Source: Chitinimonas sp. BJB300 (GTDB lineage: Bacteria > Pseudomonadota > Gammaproteobacteria > Burkholderiales > Chitinimonadaceae). From it: a DNA stretch of 64,000 nucleotides. Numbering within the stretch: position 1 is the stretch's first letter; each line of letters begins with the position of its first letter. A program made the translations under genes and the position numbers. The notes below the pieces were generated by a model that did no database searches, had not been told where the DNA came from, and saw nothing but the letters and a program-made list of their open reading frames with translations. Of the stretch, positions 1 to 8,437 are shown piece by piece. The DNA is taken from assembly GCF_002735695.1 (NCBI RefSeq), contig NZ_PDZH01000004.1:1-64000 (forward strand). Direction: 5' to 3'.

Positions 1-77
1 TAATCGGCACGATGTTCCTGCACCATACGCACCGCACGTTCGCGAACTTCCGGGGAAAAGGGGGTCGTCTTCTTCAT
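1..77 (-). CDS. IS3-family transposase OrfA, N-terminus only
   Basis: The minus-strand frame from the ATG at 75-77 reads MKKTTPFSPEVRERAVRMV followed by QEHRAD. This is the conserved N-terminus of IS3-family OrfA, the helix-turn-helix protein that binds the element ends and is normally joined to OrfB by programmed frameshifting. Only about 25 residues are inside the window. Whether the full element is intact cannot be judged from here. Confidence 0.75.
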   Translation of the reverse strand, partial: MKKTTPFSPEVRERAVRMVQEHRAD

Positions 78-127
78 GGCACTATTCTCTATGATCAAGA
101 AGCCTCCTCAAAACCCGGGGCGGTTCA
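1..127 (-). mobile_element. IS3-family element, terminal part, cut by the window edge
   Basis: Read on the minus strand, the end at 127 begins TGAACCGCCCCGGG, a typical IS3-family terminal inverted repeat with the TG tip. About 50 bases inside it an orfA-type reading frame starts at 77. The rest of the element lies to the left of the window. The sequence right of 127 is the middle of an unrelated IS5-type transposase, so this element has inserted into an older insertion sequence. No target duplication can be checked because only one end is visible. Confidence 0.75.
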
Positions 128-620
128 GCATACGTTCGACCTGTCTGATGAAGGGGTAGTATGGCGTTGGGTCGAGAATCCCTACTGGCAGCTGTTCTGT
201 GGCGAAACCTGGTTCCGACATCAACCACCGATTGATCCCAGTTCGCTGACACGCTGGCGTAAGCGTATAGGCGAAGAAGGGCTGGAATGGTTGCTGACGC
301 AGACGATCGTGGCGGCCCAATCGGTCGGCATAGTGAAGGCCTAGAGTTTCGACAAGGTGATCGTCGACACCACGGTACAAGAGAAGGCAATCGCACATCC
401 GACCGACAGCAAGCTACTCAACCGTGGCCGGGAACACCTGGTCCGTCTGGCGGTGGAAGCGGGCATCACATTGCGCCAGAATTACAACCGGCAGGTCCCC
501 AAGCTGGCAGCGCAGATCGCGCGCTATGCGCACGTCAAGCAATACAAGCGCATGCGCAGTAGCCTGAAGAAACTCAAGACCCTGGTCGGTCGTGTATGGC
601 GTGATGTGTCGCGGCAACGG
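128..620 (+). pseudogene. IS5-type transposase, internal fragment with in-frame stop
   Basis: One plus-strand frame encodes blocks typical of IS5-group DDE transposases: LSDEGVVWRWVENPYWQLFCG, then SSLTRWRKRIGEEGLEWLL, then KVIVDTTVQEKAIAHPTD with the first catalytic Asp, then the Arg/Lys-rich region ending near RVWRDVSRQ. The N-terminus is removed by the IS3-family insertion at 127. A TAG at 342-344 interrupts the frame just before the IVDTTVQ block. Similarity fades near 620, so the C-terminal catalytic half is missing. It cannot encode an active transposase. Confidence 0.8.
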
Positions 621-791
621 GATCAGATACCGGTGTTCTTACGCGGCAAACAATCGGTTATTTTTTGCTACTCCGCCCCAGTCACCTCGCCGTCCCGGCA
701 GATGGGGTTCCAGCAAGCGCCAGTGTGAATCGGAAATGTCATGGCAACGATGCGCCGGCGAGGTAATAGAATCAAGCGCCATTGCTGAATT
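621..791. other. Non-coding junction after the transposase remnant
   Basis: The transposase frame runs on without recognisable similarity to 728. I see no gene, terminator or repeat that I can support here. It separates IS debris from the convergently oriented alpha/beta hydrolase gene. Confidence 0.4.
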
Positions 792-1802
792 TTAAGGCCA
801 GGGAAATCTTGTGACGACACCCTCTAGTGGGGCGACAAATTCCTCAACGGCTTGATTGAACTGAACTGCCTCATCCCAAAAGAGCGCATGTTTGGCACGG
901 GGAAATATTCTGGCCCTGGCATTTGGATGACGCTTGATCAGCCCGTCTGCCTGCTGTTGCCACTTCGGTGTAACCAGGTACAGGATAGGCATCGAAGTCT
1001 CATAAATAATGTCGTTCCAGTAGCTGCGAGGTTTAGGATACGACAGCAAGCGAAAGCTATCTTCCAACGATGTTTTCATGGCGCTGGCCAGAATACTATC
1101 CGTCACCTCAGGGCCTGGGGGTGAACGAAACATGGCGGCAATGAATGCACGCATAGTCTGCGCGCGGTTTTTACGTAGCGCTTCGAAGAAGGGTCTTTTG
1201 CCAGGGGTGGACGTTTTTACTGCACTTTTTGCGACCCCTTCGCCAATGGAGTTATCGACGAGAATGAGGCCTTCGATGCGGGCTGGGCCGATTTGCCGAA
1301 TGTAGGCGAGTGACTCAAGCACCCCAAGCGACCAGCCGACCAATACAAAGTGGCGGTCGGGAAACTGGTTCAAGAGCTCGGCTATGTCTTTTACCCGCCG
1401 CTCGAGTGAATAGCCAAATTGCGGTGCATCTGACAAGCCCTGGCCGCGAGGGTCAAACGCGATGGTTGAGCGTTTGCCAGCAAAAAAGGCGAGCTGTTTG
1501 GACCAGATAGCTGCGGGCATGGTCCAGCCAGGAATGAACACGAGTACTGGCGATGACTGATCGTCGAGTATTTGTTCCTGATAACAAAGGCGAACTTGAT
1601 CGCTTGTATCAAAGCAACGGCTGACAATTGGCGTCATCAGGTCATTTGCATAAGCATTGCTGATGAGAAGCGACATCATGGCAAGTCCCGTAGCGATACG
1701 AGTCACTAGGCGTATGCATTGAAGCCATGGGTGACGATCTTGCTTGAATGCACAAGCGTCCTCCCCGTGAAGCCCTATGCGAATCAACTGCCAATCTCTC
1801 AT
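792..1802 (-). CDS. Exported alpha/beta-hydrolase
   Basis: The 336-residue product has the alpha/beta-hydrolase fold signature: an oxyanion-type strand and loop FIPGW near residue 89, DPRGQGLSD near 117, the nucleophile elbow GWSLG with Ser158, and a C-terminal AKHALFWD with His305 as the likely catalytic histidine. A hydrophobic stretch around residues 36-52 (TGLAMMSLLISNAYAND) looks like a signal peptide, so the true start may be an internal codon nearer it; the upstream 30 residues are polar and may be untranslated. The substrate cannot be read from sequence. The gene lies just downstream of an exported protein of unknown function on the same strand, 9 bases apart, and the two may be co-transcribed. 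Confidence 0.8.
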   Translation of the reverse strand: MRDWQLIRIGLHGEDACAFKQDRHPWLQCIRLVTRIATGLAMMSLLISNAYANDLMTPIVSRCFDTSDQVRLCYQEQILDDQSSPVLVFIPGWTMPAAIWSKQLAFFAGKRSTIAFDPRGQGLSDAPQFGYSLERRVKDIAELLNQFPDRHFVLVGWSLGVLESLAYIRQIGPARIEGLILVDNSIGEGVAKSAVKTSTPGKRPFFEALRKNRAQTMRAFIAAMFRSPPGPEVTDSILASAMKTSLEDSFRLLSYPKPRSYWNDIIYETSMPILYLVTPKWQQQADGLIKRHPNARARIFPRAKHALFWDEAVQFNQAVEEFVAPLEGVVTRFPWP

Positions 1803-1811
1803 TGTTGAAGT

Positions 1812-2939
1812 CTATTTACGGATGGCAATCTGAATGGCTGTCCCGGCTTTTTTCTCGTAGCCCAACTTAAAGTCGATAGGTTTCACCTCATTTCCCATGT
1901 CGCTATAAGCCTTAGCCAGAGATGGGTTATTGATCACCTTGAACAACTTATGGGCACTGACGTAATTTCCGTAGAGTTTGATATTGAACACCGTAGCCAA
2001 GGCATCGTATTCAAGGCCTGTTTCATCTTGAACCACCATGGGTGCGTGTTTGAGAATGGCCTCGCGGACGACGGCAAAATTGCGCTGTTGCAGCAGATGC
2101 GAGGCGGCTTTCAATAGGGTAGGGGACTTGGCAATAGATCCAATAAAAGCCGTTGTTTCGGGTTGTTTTGCCAAAGCCTCGTCAGATAGGTCTTGCTGTA
2201 TGTAATCCACGATGACATTGCGCCCTGCTTTTTGAAGCTCCATACGAACCGACCCCCACTTTTGCTCGGTATTGCCCAGGGGGTGAACCGCAAGGTCCCC
2301 GGCACCGAGACAAACCGGCCTGATGGTACGCACCTCGAACCCCAACCGCACGGCAAAGGCTGGCAAGATCAGGCTTGGCCCTAGCTTGACCTTACGGTCG
2401 GCAGCAATGCCTTTATCGAGGTCATGGGTGCGGAAGTAACCCAGCGCACCAAATTTTGTCCATGCATCGCCGAATTCCTGGACGAGGCCTGTCATTTCAT
2501 CTGAGTCAGACGTAAAGGGGTCAAAATAGTTTGATGCCGGTTGAATCGAGACCAGGATGTACCTTGATGCATCAGGAAACATGGCCATGACAGTGGGCAG
2601 ATCTGGGCCGGAAAACGGATAAAACACCGTACCGCCTTTTTTTACGCGCAGTTCTTTAGCGGCCCAGTTTGTCAGGGGCGTGCCAATCCGGCGGCTATAA
2701 GCCTGCCACCCTGCGTTTGCCTTGGACGCATATTGCTTGAATGCGGTATCAGCAGCGGTGTCTCCTACCGCCGTTCCTCCCAACAACTGTCCCACCTGTG
2801 CTGTCTCACGCAGGGTTGCAGCATCGGGTACGACACTATTTTCCGCGGGTTTGGTTGGGCAAAGCTTTATGGCATGAGCCGGGAAACTTACCGCTATCCA
2901 ACCCCATAGGAACGTAGAACTAATAATTTTCAGATTCAT
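1812..2939 (-). CDS. Exported protein of unknown function
   Basis: A 375-residue protein that begins with a signal peptide (NLKIISSTFLWGWIAVSFPAHA) and otherwise appears soluble, so it is probably periplasmic. A central block FYPFSGPDLPTVMAMFPDAS followed by a YILVSIQPAS strand is the most distinctive part. I recall similar YPFSGPD blocks in uncharacterised bacterial exported proteins but can name no function. There are no metal-binding or catalytic motifs I can defend. It precedes the alpha/beta hydrolase on the same strand. The region upstream of the ATG lacks a clear AGGAG, so translation may be weak or the start may differ. Confidence 0.7.
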   Translation of the reverse strand: MNLKIISSTFLWGWIAVSFPAHAIKLCPTKPAENSVVPDAATLRETAQVGQLLGGTAVGDTAADTAFKQYASKANAGWQAYSRRIGTPLTNWAAKELRVKKGGTVFYPFSGPDLPTVMAMFPDASRYILVSIQPASNYFDPFTSDSDEMTGLVQEFGDAWTKFGALGYFRTHDLDKGIAADRKVKLGPSLILPAFAVRLGFEVRTIRPVCLGAGDLAVHPLGNTEQKWGSVRMELQKAGRNVIVDYIQQDLSDEALAKQPETTAFIGSIAKSPTLLKAASHLLQQRNFAVVREAILKHAPMVVQDETGLEYDALATVFNIKLYGNYVSAHKLFKVINNPSLAKAYSDMGNEVKPIDFKLGYEKKAGTAIQIAIRK

Positions 2940-2983
2940 TGGAGGAAGTCTTAACTAGCAAGTGAAATCTCCTGCTGCTTCGT

Positions 2984-3015
2984 AAAAAAGGGTGAACTGA
3001 AGTTCACCCTTTTTT
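2984..3015 (-). terminator. Perfect inverted repeat, terminator of mdh
   Basis: AAAAAAGGGTGAACT and its exact complement flank a 2-base centre (15-bp arms). On the minus strand the hairpin ends in a T run 22 bases after the mdh stop, as expected for a rho-independent terminator. The symmetric A and T runs mean it could work in both directions, but there is no plus-strand gene upstream that needs it. Confidence 0.85.
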
Positions 3016-3036
3016 ATCACTTGGTTGCTTTGATAA

Positions 3037-4023
3037 TCAGCCCAGCAGATGTGCCACGCCGGTGCGCTCTTCTTCGAGCTCGGCCAGTGTGAAGTCCATG
3101 CGTTCCCGCGAGAAGGCATCTACTTCCAGGCCTTCAACGCGTTTGTATTCGCCGTTTGCACATGTGACGGGTACGCCATACATCACGCCTTCTGGGATAC
3201 CGTAAGAGCCATCGGATGGAATACCCATCGTGACCCACTTGCCATTGGTACCCAGCACCCAGTCACGGATATGGTCGATGGCAGCGTTGGCGGCTGAAGC
3301 AGCGGAGGACAGGCCGCGTGCTTCGATAATGGCTGCACCGCGCTTGGCCACCTTGGGAATGAAAGTGTCCTTGTTCCAGGTTTCGTCGTTGATCTTGGTC
3401 TTCAGTGCTTCGCCCTTGACGACGGCAAAGCGGTAGTCCGGATACATGGTTGGGCTATGGTTGCCCCACACGGCCAATTTTTCGATATCGGCCACGGCCA
3501 CGTTGGCTTTTGCCGCCAGTTGGCTGAGTGCACGATTATGGTCCAGGCGCAACATGGCGGTGAAGTTTTTGGCCGGCAGGCTGGGTGCCGACTTCATGGC
3601 AATGTAGGCATTGGTATTGGCCGGGTTGCCGACAACCAGCACTTTTACGTTACGGCTGGCAACCTTGTTCAGGGCTGCGCCTTGCGCCGTGAAAATCTTG
3701 GCGTTTTCCAACAGCAGGTCTTTGCGTTCCATACCAGGGCCACGGGGGCGGGCACCAACCAGTAAGGCAACATCCACGTCTTTGAAGGCGACTTCAGGGT
3801 CGTCGGTGCCGACCATGCCAGCCAACAGCGGGAAGGCGCAGTCTTCCAATTCCATCATCACACCCTTGAGGGCGGCCTGGGCTTTCTCCATCGGCAATTC
3901 CAGCATTTGCAGGATGATGGGCTGGTCCTTGCCCAGCATTTCGCCAGAGGCGATGCGGAACAAGAGGCTGTAGCCGATCTGGCCGGCTGCACCGGTAACG
4001 GCAACGCGAACGGGTTTCTTCAT
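3037..4023 (-). CDS. mdh: Malate dehydrogenase
   Basis: NAD-dependent malate dehydrogenase (malate to oxaloacetate), 328 residues, cytosolic, closing the TCA cycle encoded across the divergent intergenic region. It has the dinucleotide-binding GAAGQIG at 11-17, the substrate-binding Arg loop [10 protein letters not shown] at 91-100, VGNPANTNA at 131-139, Asp161 in LRLDHNR and the catalytic His189 in [11 protein letters not shown]. Length and motifs fit the 325-330-residue proteobacterial and cytosolic-type MDH group. The start at 4023 is preceded by AGGAG at good spacing. A longer frame reaches back to 4125 but its extra residues look untranslated. Confidence 0.95.
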   Translation of the reverse strand: MKKPVRVAVTGAAGQIGYSLLFRIASGEMLGKDQPIILQMLELPMEKAQAALKGVMMELEDCAFPLLAGMVGTDDPEVAFKDVDVALLVGARPRGPGMERKDLLLENAKIFTAQGAALNKVASRNVKVLVVGNPANTNAYIAMKSAPSLPAKNFTAMLRLDHNRALSQLAAKANVAVADIEKLAVWGNHSPTMYPDYRFAVVKGEALKTKINDETWNKDTFIPKVAKRGAAIIEARGLSSAASAANAAIDHIRDWVLGTNGKWVTMGIPSDGSYGIPEGVMYGVPVTCANGEYKRVEGLEVDAFSRERMDFTLAELEEERTGVAHLLG

Positions 4024-4188
4024 CGTGGGGCTCCTGGAGCGGATAAGAGGGAGGAGAGTCTGGCCGGCATGGGGTGGAAATCTGTAGCCAATGCCGCAGC
4101 ACAGCAATCTAGCGGAGTCTAGCACTACAAACTGGTGAAATCACCCGGATTCCGGAATTATGCCGTTCATGCTGCACTGCAATCTTAT

Positions 4189-4202
4189 GTCTTATATAAG
4201 AC
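4189..4202. promoter_or_regulatory. 14-bp perfect palindrome GTCTTATATAAGAC, candidate GntR operator
   Basis: GTCTTATATAAGAC is a perfect palindrome in the intergenic region between the divergent mdh and gntR genes. Its length and twofold symmetry fit the site of a dimeric GntR-family repressor, and the GntR/UTRA gene starts about 115 bases away. That the neighbouring regulator binds it is inference. Confidence 0.5.
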
Positions 4203-4206
4203 TTGG

Positions 4207-4236
4207 TTGGACATTGGCTGTCTGGTGGCGTATAAA
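4207..4236 (+). promoter_or_regulatory. Candidate sigma70 promoter for the gntR gene
   Basis: TTGGAC at 4207-4212, an 18-base spacer and TATAAA at 4231-4236 form a plausible -35/-10 pair upstream of the regulator gene. The -35 box begins 4 bases after the palindrome at 4189-4202, so a protein bound there could block polymerase. Visual match only. Confidence 0.35.
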
Positions 4237-4254
4237 GCGCTAAAAATATACCCA

Positions 4255-4312
4255 AAAGCTAATGGTTCGATTCCCAGTAGAAAGCTAATGGTTATCAAAA
4301 AGGCCAATGGTT
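4255..4312 (+). repeat. Three direct repeats upstream of gntR
   Basis: AAAGCTAATGGTT occurs exactly at 4255-4267 and 4281-4293, and a variant AAGGCCAATGGTT occurs at 4300-4312, ending 5 bases before the regulator start codon. Repeat spacing is 26 and 19 bases. They cover the expected leader and the position of the ribosome site, where no AGGAG is visible. They could be operator half-sites or a translational control element; neither can be shown from sequence. Confidence 0.55.
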
Positions 4313-4317
4313 GAAAT

Positions 4318-5046
4318 ATGTCTGTTACATCGACTCGCAGTTCAGTAGCGCTTCCTGGGCGGCAACCGCTGTATATACAAGTGCGTGATCGCATTGTGTT
4401 GGCGATTGCGCAGGGAGAGTGGGATTCGGGCGAGGCTTTGCCCAGTGAGTTCGAACTGGCCGATCGATTTGGGGTCAGTCAGGGTACGGTGCGCAAAGGG
4501 CTTGATCATTTGGCTGCCGAGGGTGTGTTGGTGCGTCGTCAAGGCATGGGCACTTTCATTGCTGAAGTGGCTGATGACTGGGGTTGTGCTGAAGTATCTG
4601 GCTTGGCGCGGCCGCTTGAGACCTCACTGGAATTGCTGGTTTGCGCACGTAGCAATGCGGGTGAAGAGGCTGCAACCGCGCTGGGTTTGCGTAGAGGCGC
4701 TGTCCTGATGGCGGTAAAGCGGTTGGTGAGAGTGGCGGGCGAGCCGTTTGCCCTTATTGAGAATTTTGTGGCGGCTGAGCGTTTCGAGGGGCTGGACGCT
4801 CGCCGTATCAAGCAGGCCAATTGCAATCTGCGCACTGTTTGGTGGCGTGAATTCGGCTTGCGAGTGGTTTCTGCTCCGCCGCAGTTTCGGGCGGGCATTG
4901 CCGGGCGCGAGGAAGCCCGGTTGCTGGGCGTAGAGGCGGATAGCCCCCTCCTGGAGGTGGCCAGAACCGCTGGTGGATTGGATGGTGAACCAGTGGAGTG
5001 GTCGGTGCTGCGTTGCCGTACCGACCGTTACGTTTATCGTGTCTGA
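4318..5046 (+). CDS. GntR-family transcriptional regulator with UTRA domain
   Basis: A 242-residue regulator of the GntR/HutC subfamily. The winged helix lies at about residues 15-80 (PLYIQVRDRI, LPSEFELADRFGVSQGTVRKGL, LVRRQGMGTFI) and is followed by a UTRA ligand-binding domain to the C-terminus. It is divergent from mdh and directly upstream of sdhC, so it probably controls the TCA cluster, mdh or both; the ligand is unknown. Three direct repeats lie just before the start codon, and a palindrome sits in the shared intergenic region. HutC-type regulators usually respond to small metabolites, which suits a TCA context. Confidence 0.88.
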   Translation: MSVTSTRSSVALPGRQPLYIQVRDRIVLAIAQGEWDSGEALPSEFELADRFGVSQGTVRKGLDHLAAEGVLVRRQGMGTFIAEVADDWGCAEVSGLARPLETSLELLVCARSNAGEEAATALGLRRGAVLMAVKRLVRVAGEPFALIENFVAAERFEGLDARRIKQANCNLRTVWWREFGLRVVSAPPQFRAGIAGREEARLLGVEADSPLLEVARTAGGLDGEPVEWSVLRCRTDRYVYRV

Positions 5047-5115
5047 ATCGCCAGGGTATTGATGGCAGGGTCTTTTTTACATAACGACAGTCTAGGCTGT
5101 AAGCCTGGCGTCGTT

Positions 5116-5124
5116 TGCTACAAT
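5116..5124 (+). promoter_or_regulatory. Candidate extended -10 promoter of the sdh operon
   Basis: TGCTACAAT is an extended -10 element (TG-N-TACAAT) about 95 bases upstream of sdhC. The -35 region is poor, as is common for extended -10 promoters. A short inverted repeat AGGCT-GTA-AGCCT lies just upstream at 5094-5106 and could bind a regulator. No experiment supports it. Confidence 0.4.
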
Positions 5125-5217
5125 CAGAAGGCTTTGCCTCACCCGGACCATTGCGTTCTGGGAAGGCGGTGCGGTAGGACCTGCGCTGTAGGATTAATAC
5201 AAAAAAGGAAATGCGTC

Positions 5218-5592
5218 ATGGAGAAAACACGGCCGAAACACTTGGACCTTCCCAAGATCAGGCTACCGATACCGGGCATTGTCTCGATTCTGCACCGCGT
5301 CAGCGGTGCGCTCATGTTCCTGGCCATTCCGGTCGTGTTCTGGTTGCTGGCAGGGTCGTTGAGTAGCGAGGCGGAGTTTGATGCCTATCGCGCATTCGTT
5401 GCCCACCCCATCATCAAGCTGGGCTTGTTGGCGCTGTTGTGGGCCTATCTGCATCATGCCTGCGCTGGTATCCGTTTCCTGCTGCTGGATATCCATAAGG
5501 GCCTGGAACTCTCCACTGCTCGTGCGACTGCCCAGGCCGTCATGGTTGTCAGCCTGGTGCTTACTGCTGTTATCGGAGGTGTCTTGTGGTAA
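5218..5592 (+). CDS. sdhC: Succinate dehydrogenase cytochrome b556 subunit
   Basis: Membrane anchor subunit of complex II, 124 residues, three transmembrane helices. It shows the family block SILHRVSGALMF near residues 22-33 and HHACAGIRFLLLD near 83-95, which carries the conserved His of the haem-binding helix. With SdhD it binds haem b and the quinone site. The ATG at 5218 follows AAGGAA at suitable spacing. A longer frame from 5059 lacks a ribosome site and adds non-family sequence. The stop overlaps the start of sdhD by 7 bases, implying translational coupling. Confidence 0.93.
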   Translation: MEKTRPKHLDLPKIRLPIPGIVSILHRVSGALMFLAIPVVFWLLAGSLSSEAEFDAYRAFVAHPIIKLGLLALLWAYLHHACAGIRFLLLDIHKGLELSTARATAQAVMVVSLVLTAVIGGVLW

Positions 5593-5933
5593 ACCGTCAC
5601 GTCATCGGCGCGCATTACGGCCTGCGGGACTGGCTGCTGCAGCGCATCACCGCCGTGGTTATGTTGGTGTACACCATCGGCCTTGTTACCTTCCTGGTTC
5701 TCGCAGCACAAGCCACTTATGAAGGCTGGCAAACCCTGTTCTCCCTTACCTGGGTGCGTGTTCTGTCCACCGTTACCGTGATCGCCCTGCTGCTGCATGC
5801 CTGGGTTGGTATCCGTGATATCTGGATGGATTATGTCCAACCACTGGGGCTGCGACTTTCGCTCCATGTCGCCACGATTTTGTGGTTGGTCGGCAACTTT
5901 GTTTATGCAGTTAAAGTGGTGTGGGGTGTGTAA
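5586..5933 (+). CDS. sdhD: Succinate dehydrogenase membrane anchor subunit
   Basis: Second membrane anchor of complex II, 115 residues with three hydrophobic helices. It opens with GLRDWLLQRITAVVMLVYT, the SdhD family block, and the second helix ends with LLHAWVGIRDIWMDY, which holds the conserved His. Translation appears to start at GTG 5586, inside the last codons of sdhC. Its stop shares a base with the start of sdhA (TAATG). Length is normal for SdhD. Confidence 0.92.
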   Translation: MVNRHVIGAHYGLRDWLLQRITAVVMLVYTIGLVTFLVLAAQATYEGWQTLFSLTWVRVLSTVTVIALLLHAWVGIRDIWMDYVQPLGLRLSLHVATILWLVGNFVYAVKVVWGV

Positions 5934-7702
5934 TGGTGAACGTCGCTAAACGTCAATTCGATGCGGTGATTGTCGGTGCCGGCGGTGCCGGTATGCGTGC
6001 CGCGCTCCAGCTTTCTGAAGCTGGCATCAAGACAGCCGTACTTTCCAAGGTATTCCCTACCCGTTCGCACACGGTGGCTGCACAAGGTGGCATTTCTGCC
6101 GCGCTGGGCAATGTGCAGGAGGACAAGTGGGAATGGCACATGTATGACACCGTCAAGGGTTCCGATTGGCTCGGCGATCAGGACGCAATTGAATTCATGT
6201 GCAAAACCGCGCCGGAAGCCATCATCGAGCTGGAACACTTTGGCATGCCATTCGACCGCGTCGATAGCGGCCGCATCTATCAGCGCCCATTTGGTGGTCA
6301 CACAGCCAATTTCGGTGAAAAGCCGGTGCAGCGTGCCTGCGCCGCTGCCGACCGTACTGGCCATGCTTTGCTGCACACGCTTTACCAACGCAATGTTCGT
6401 GCTAATACGCAGTTCTTTGTCGAATGGATGGCGCTGGATTTGATTCGCGACGCTGATGGCGATGTCGTGGGAGTTACGGCACTGGAAATGGAAACCGGCG
6501 AGGTTTACATCATTCATGCGAAGGCGGTGCTGTTTGCCACTGGTGGAGCAGGGCGTATTTATGCGGCCTCTACCAATGCGTTCATCAATACCGGTGACGG
6601 TATTGGGATGTCGGCGCGTGCCGGTATTCCGCTGGAAGACATGGAATTTTGGCAGTTCCACCCTACCGGTGTAGCGGGTGCGGGTGTATTGATTACTGAA
6701 GGTGTACGCGGTGAAGGCGGTATTTTGCTCAATGCCAATGGCGAGCGCTTTATGGAACGCTATGCACCAACGCTCAAGGACTTGGCACCGCGTGATTTTG
6801 TCTCGCGCTGTATGGCGCTGGAAGTGCTGGAAGGCCGCGGTGCCGGCAAGAACAAAGACCATGTGCTTCTCAAGCTTGACCACCTTGGCCCGGAAGTCAT
6901 CAACCATCGCCTACCCTCGATTCGCGAGATCGCCATCAAGTTCGCGGGCGTTGATCCGATCAAAGAACCAATTCCGGTGATTCCAACCTGTCACTACCAA
7001 ATGGGGGGCATTCCGACCAACTACAAGGGCGAAGTGATGGTGCCCAAGGGTGGGGAGCCGGAAGTGCGGGTGAATGGTTTCTACGCGGCAGGAGAGTGTG
7101 CCTGTGCGTCGGTGCATGGTGCAAATCGTCTGGGTACCAACTCTCTGCTGGATCTGGTGGTGTTTGGCAAGTCTGCCGGCGACAGTATGATTGACTTTAT
7201 CAAGCGTGAACGCCCGGTGCACAAGCCGTTGCCCGCTAATGCAGCAGACTTCAGCTTGTCGCGAATTGCCCGGCTTGACGCCCAAACTGGCGGCGAAGAG
7301 GTGGCGCAGGTGCGCACGGCAATTCAAACGGTGATCCAGAGCCGTGCCGGTGTTTTCCGTAATAGCGCCAACATGGCGCTGGGAGTGACGGAAATCAAGG
7401 CGGTGGCAGAGCGGGTCAAGCATACACAAACCAAAGACAAGTCCAAGGTTTGGAACACCGCACGCATGGAGGCCCTCGAAACCGATAACCTGATTGAAGT
7501 AGCAATGGCCACCATGATCTCGGCGGAAAACCGCAAGGAGTCGCGCGGTGCGCACTCGCATGATGACTTTACCAAGCGCGACGATGAGAACTGGATGAAG
7601 CACACCCTGTTCTACAGCGAAGGGAGCCGCATTGATTACAAACCGGTACACACCAAGCCGCTGACAGTTGATTACATTCCGCCGAAAGAACGCACGTTCT
7701 AA
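5933..7702 (+). CDS. sdhA: Succinate dehydrogenase flavoprotein subunit
   Basis: Catalytic subunit of complex II, 589 residues, oxidising succinate to fumarate with covalently bound FAD on the cytosolic side of the membrane. It has the FAD-binding GAGGAG at 15-20, the flavinylation block RSHTVAAQGG with His46, the substrate region HPTGVAGAGVLITEGVRGEGG and the C-terminal block with GAHSHDDF. The start at 5933 shares a base with the sdhD stop. Flavin attachment would need SdhE, encoded three genes downstream. All residues I can check for activity are present. Confidence 0.97.
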   Translation: MVNVAKRQFDAVIVGAGGAGMRAALQLSEAGIKTAVLSKVFPTRSHTVAAQGGISAALGNVQEDKWEWHMYDTVKGSDWLGDQDAIEFMCKTAPEAIIELEHFGMPFDRVDSGRIYQRPFGGHTANFGEKPVQRACAAADRTGHALLHTLYQRNVRANTQFFVEWMALDLIRDADGDVVGVTALEMETGEVYIIHAKAVLFATGGAGRIYAASTNAFINTGDGIGMSARAGIPLEDMEFWQFHPTGVAGAGVLITEGVRGEGGILLNANGERFMERYAPTLKDLAPRDFVSRCMALEVLEGRGAGKNKDHVLLKLDHLGPEVINHRLPSIREIAIKFAGVDPIKEPIPVIPTCHYQMGGIPTNYKGEVMVPKGGEPEVRVNGFYAAGECACASVHGANRLGTNSLLDLVVFGKSAGDSMIDFIKRERPVHKPLPANAADFSLSRIARLDAQTGGEEVAQVRTAIQTVIQSRAGVFRNSANMALGVTEIKAVAERVKHTQTKDKSKVWNTARMEALETDNLIEVAMATMISAENRKESRGAHSHDDFTKRDDENWMKHTLFYSEGSRIDYKPVHTKPLTVDYIPPKERTF

Positions 7703-7725
7703 TCGGACGCGCTGGAGCCAAGACC

Positions 7726-8427
7726 ATGAAGATGCAATTCAAGATCTATCGTTACAACCCGGATGTCGATGCCAAGCCGTATATGCAAGACATTGAGGTT
7801 GAGCTGGAGCCTAGCGACAAGAAGTTGCTGGATGCGTTGGTCCGCCTCAAGACCGTAGACGATAGCCTGTCGTTCCGACGCTCCTGTCGCGAAGGCGTTT
7901 GCGGCTCGGACGCCATGAATATCAACGGCAAGAACGGCCTTGCTTGCGTTACCGATATCGTCAGCCTCAAGCAGCCGGTCGAGATTCGTCCGCTGCCTGG
8001 CCTGCCGGTGATTCGCGACCTGATCGTGGACATGACGCAGTTCTTCAAGCAATACAACTCGATCAAGCCCTATGTGATCAACGACACGCCGCCCCCTTCG
8101 CACGAGCGGCTGCAAAGCCCGAAAGACCGTGAAGAGCTGGATGGCCTGTACGAGTGCATCCTGTGCGCCTGTTGCTCGACTTCCTGCCCGTCGTTCTGGT
8201 GGAACCCGGACAAATTCGTGGGCCCAGCCGGCCTGCTGGCGGCTTATCGCTTTATTGCCGATACCCGCGATACCGCCATCAACGAGCGTCTGGATAACCT
8301 GGAAGACCCCTATCGCCTGTTCCGATGCCATAGCATCATGAACTGTGTCGATGTCTGCCCCAAGCATCTCAACCCGACCAAAGCGATTGGCAAGATCAAA
8401 GAGCTGATGGTCAAACGGATTGCCTGA
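7726..8427 (+). CDS. sdhB: Succinate dehydrogenase iron-sulfur subunit
   Basis: Electron-transfer subunit of complex II, 233 residues. The plant-type 2Fe-2S ligands are Cys54, Cys59, Asp62 and Cys74 (Asp in the third position as in E. coli). The 4Fe-4S cluster uses Cys145, Cys148, Cys151 with Cys212 region, and the 3Fe-4S cluster uses Cys155, Cys202 and Cys208; the exact sharing follows family knowledge. It passes electrons from FADH2 in SdhA to quinone at SdhCD. It lies 23 bases after sdhA in the same transcription unit. Confidence 0.97.
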   Translation: MKMQFKIYRYNPDVDAKPYMQDIEVELEPSDKKLLDALVRLKTVDDSLSFRRSCREGVCGSDAMNINGKNGLACVTDIVSLKQPVEIRPLPGLPVIRDLIVDMTQFFKQYNSIKPYVINDTPPPSHERLQSPKDREELDGLYECILCACCSTSCPSFWWNPDKFVGPAGLLAAYRFIADTRDTAINERLDNLEDPYRLFRCHSIMNCVDVCPKHLNPTKAIGKIKELMVKRIA

Positions 8428-8437
8428 GGCGATTACA

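Noticed and set aside
5903-6907. 334-codon minus-strand frame opposite sdhA
   Set aside because: SdhA is certain on the plus strand; the antisense frame has no family character and arises from codon bias.
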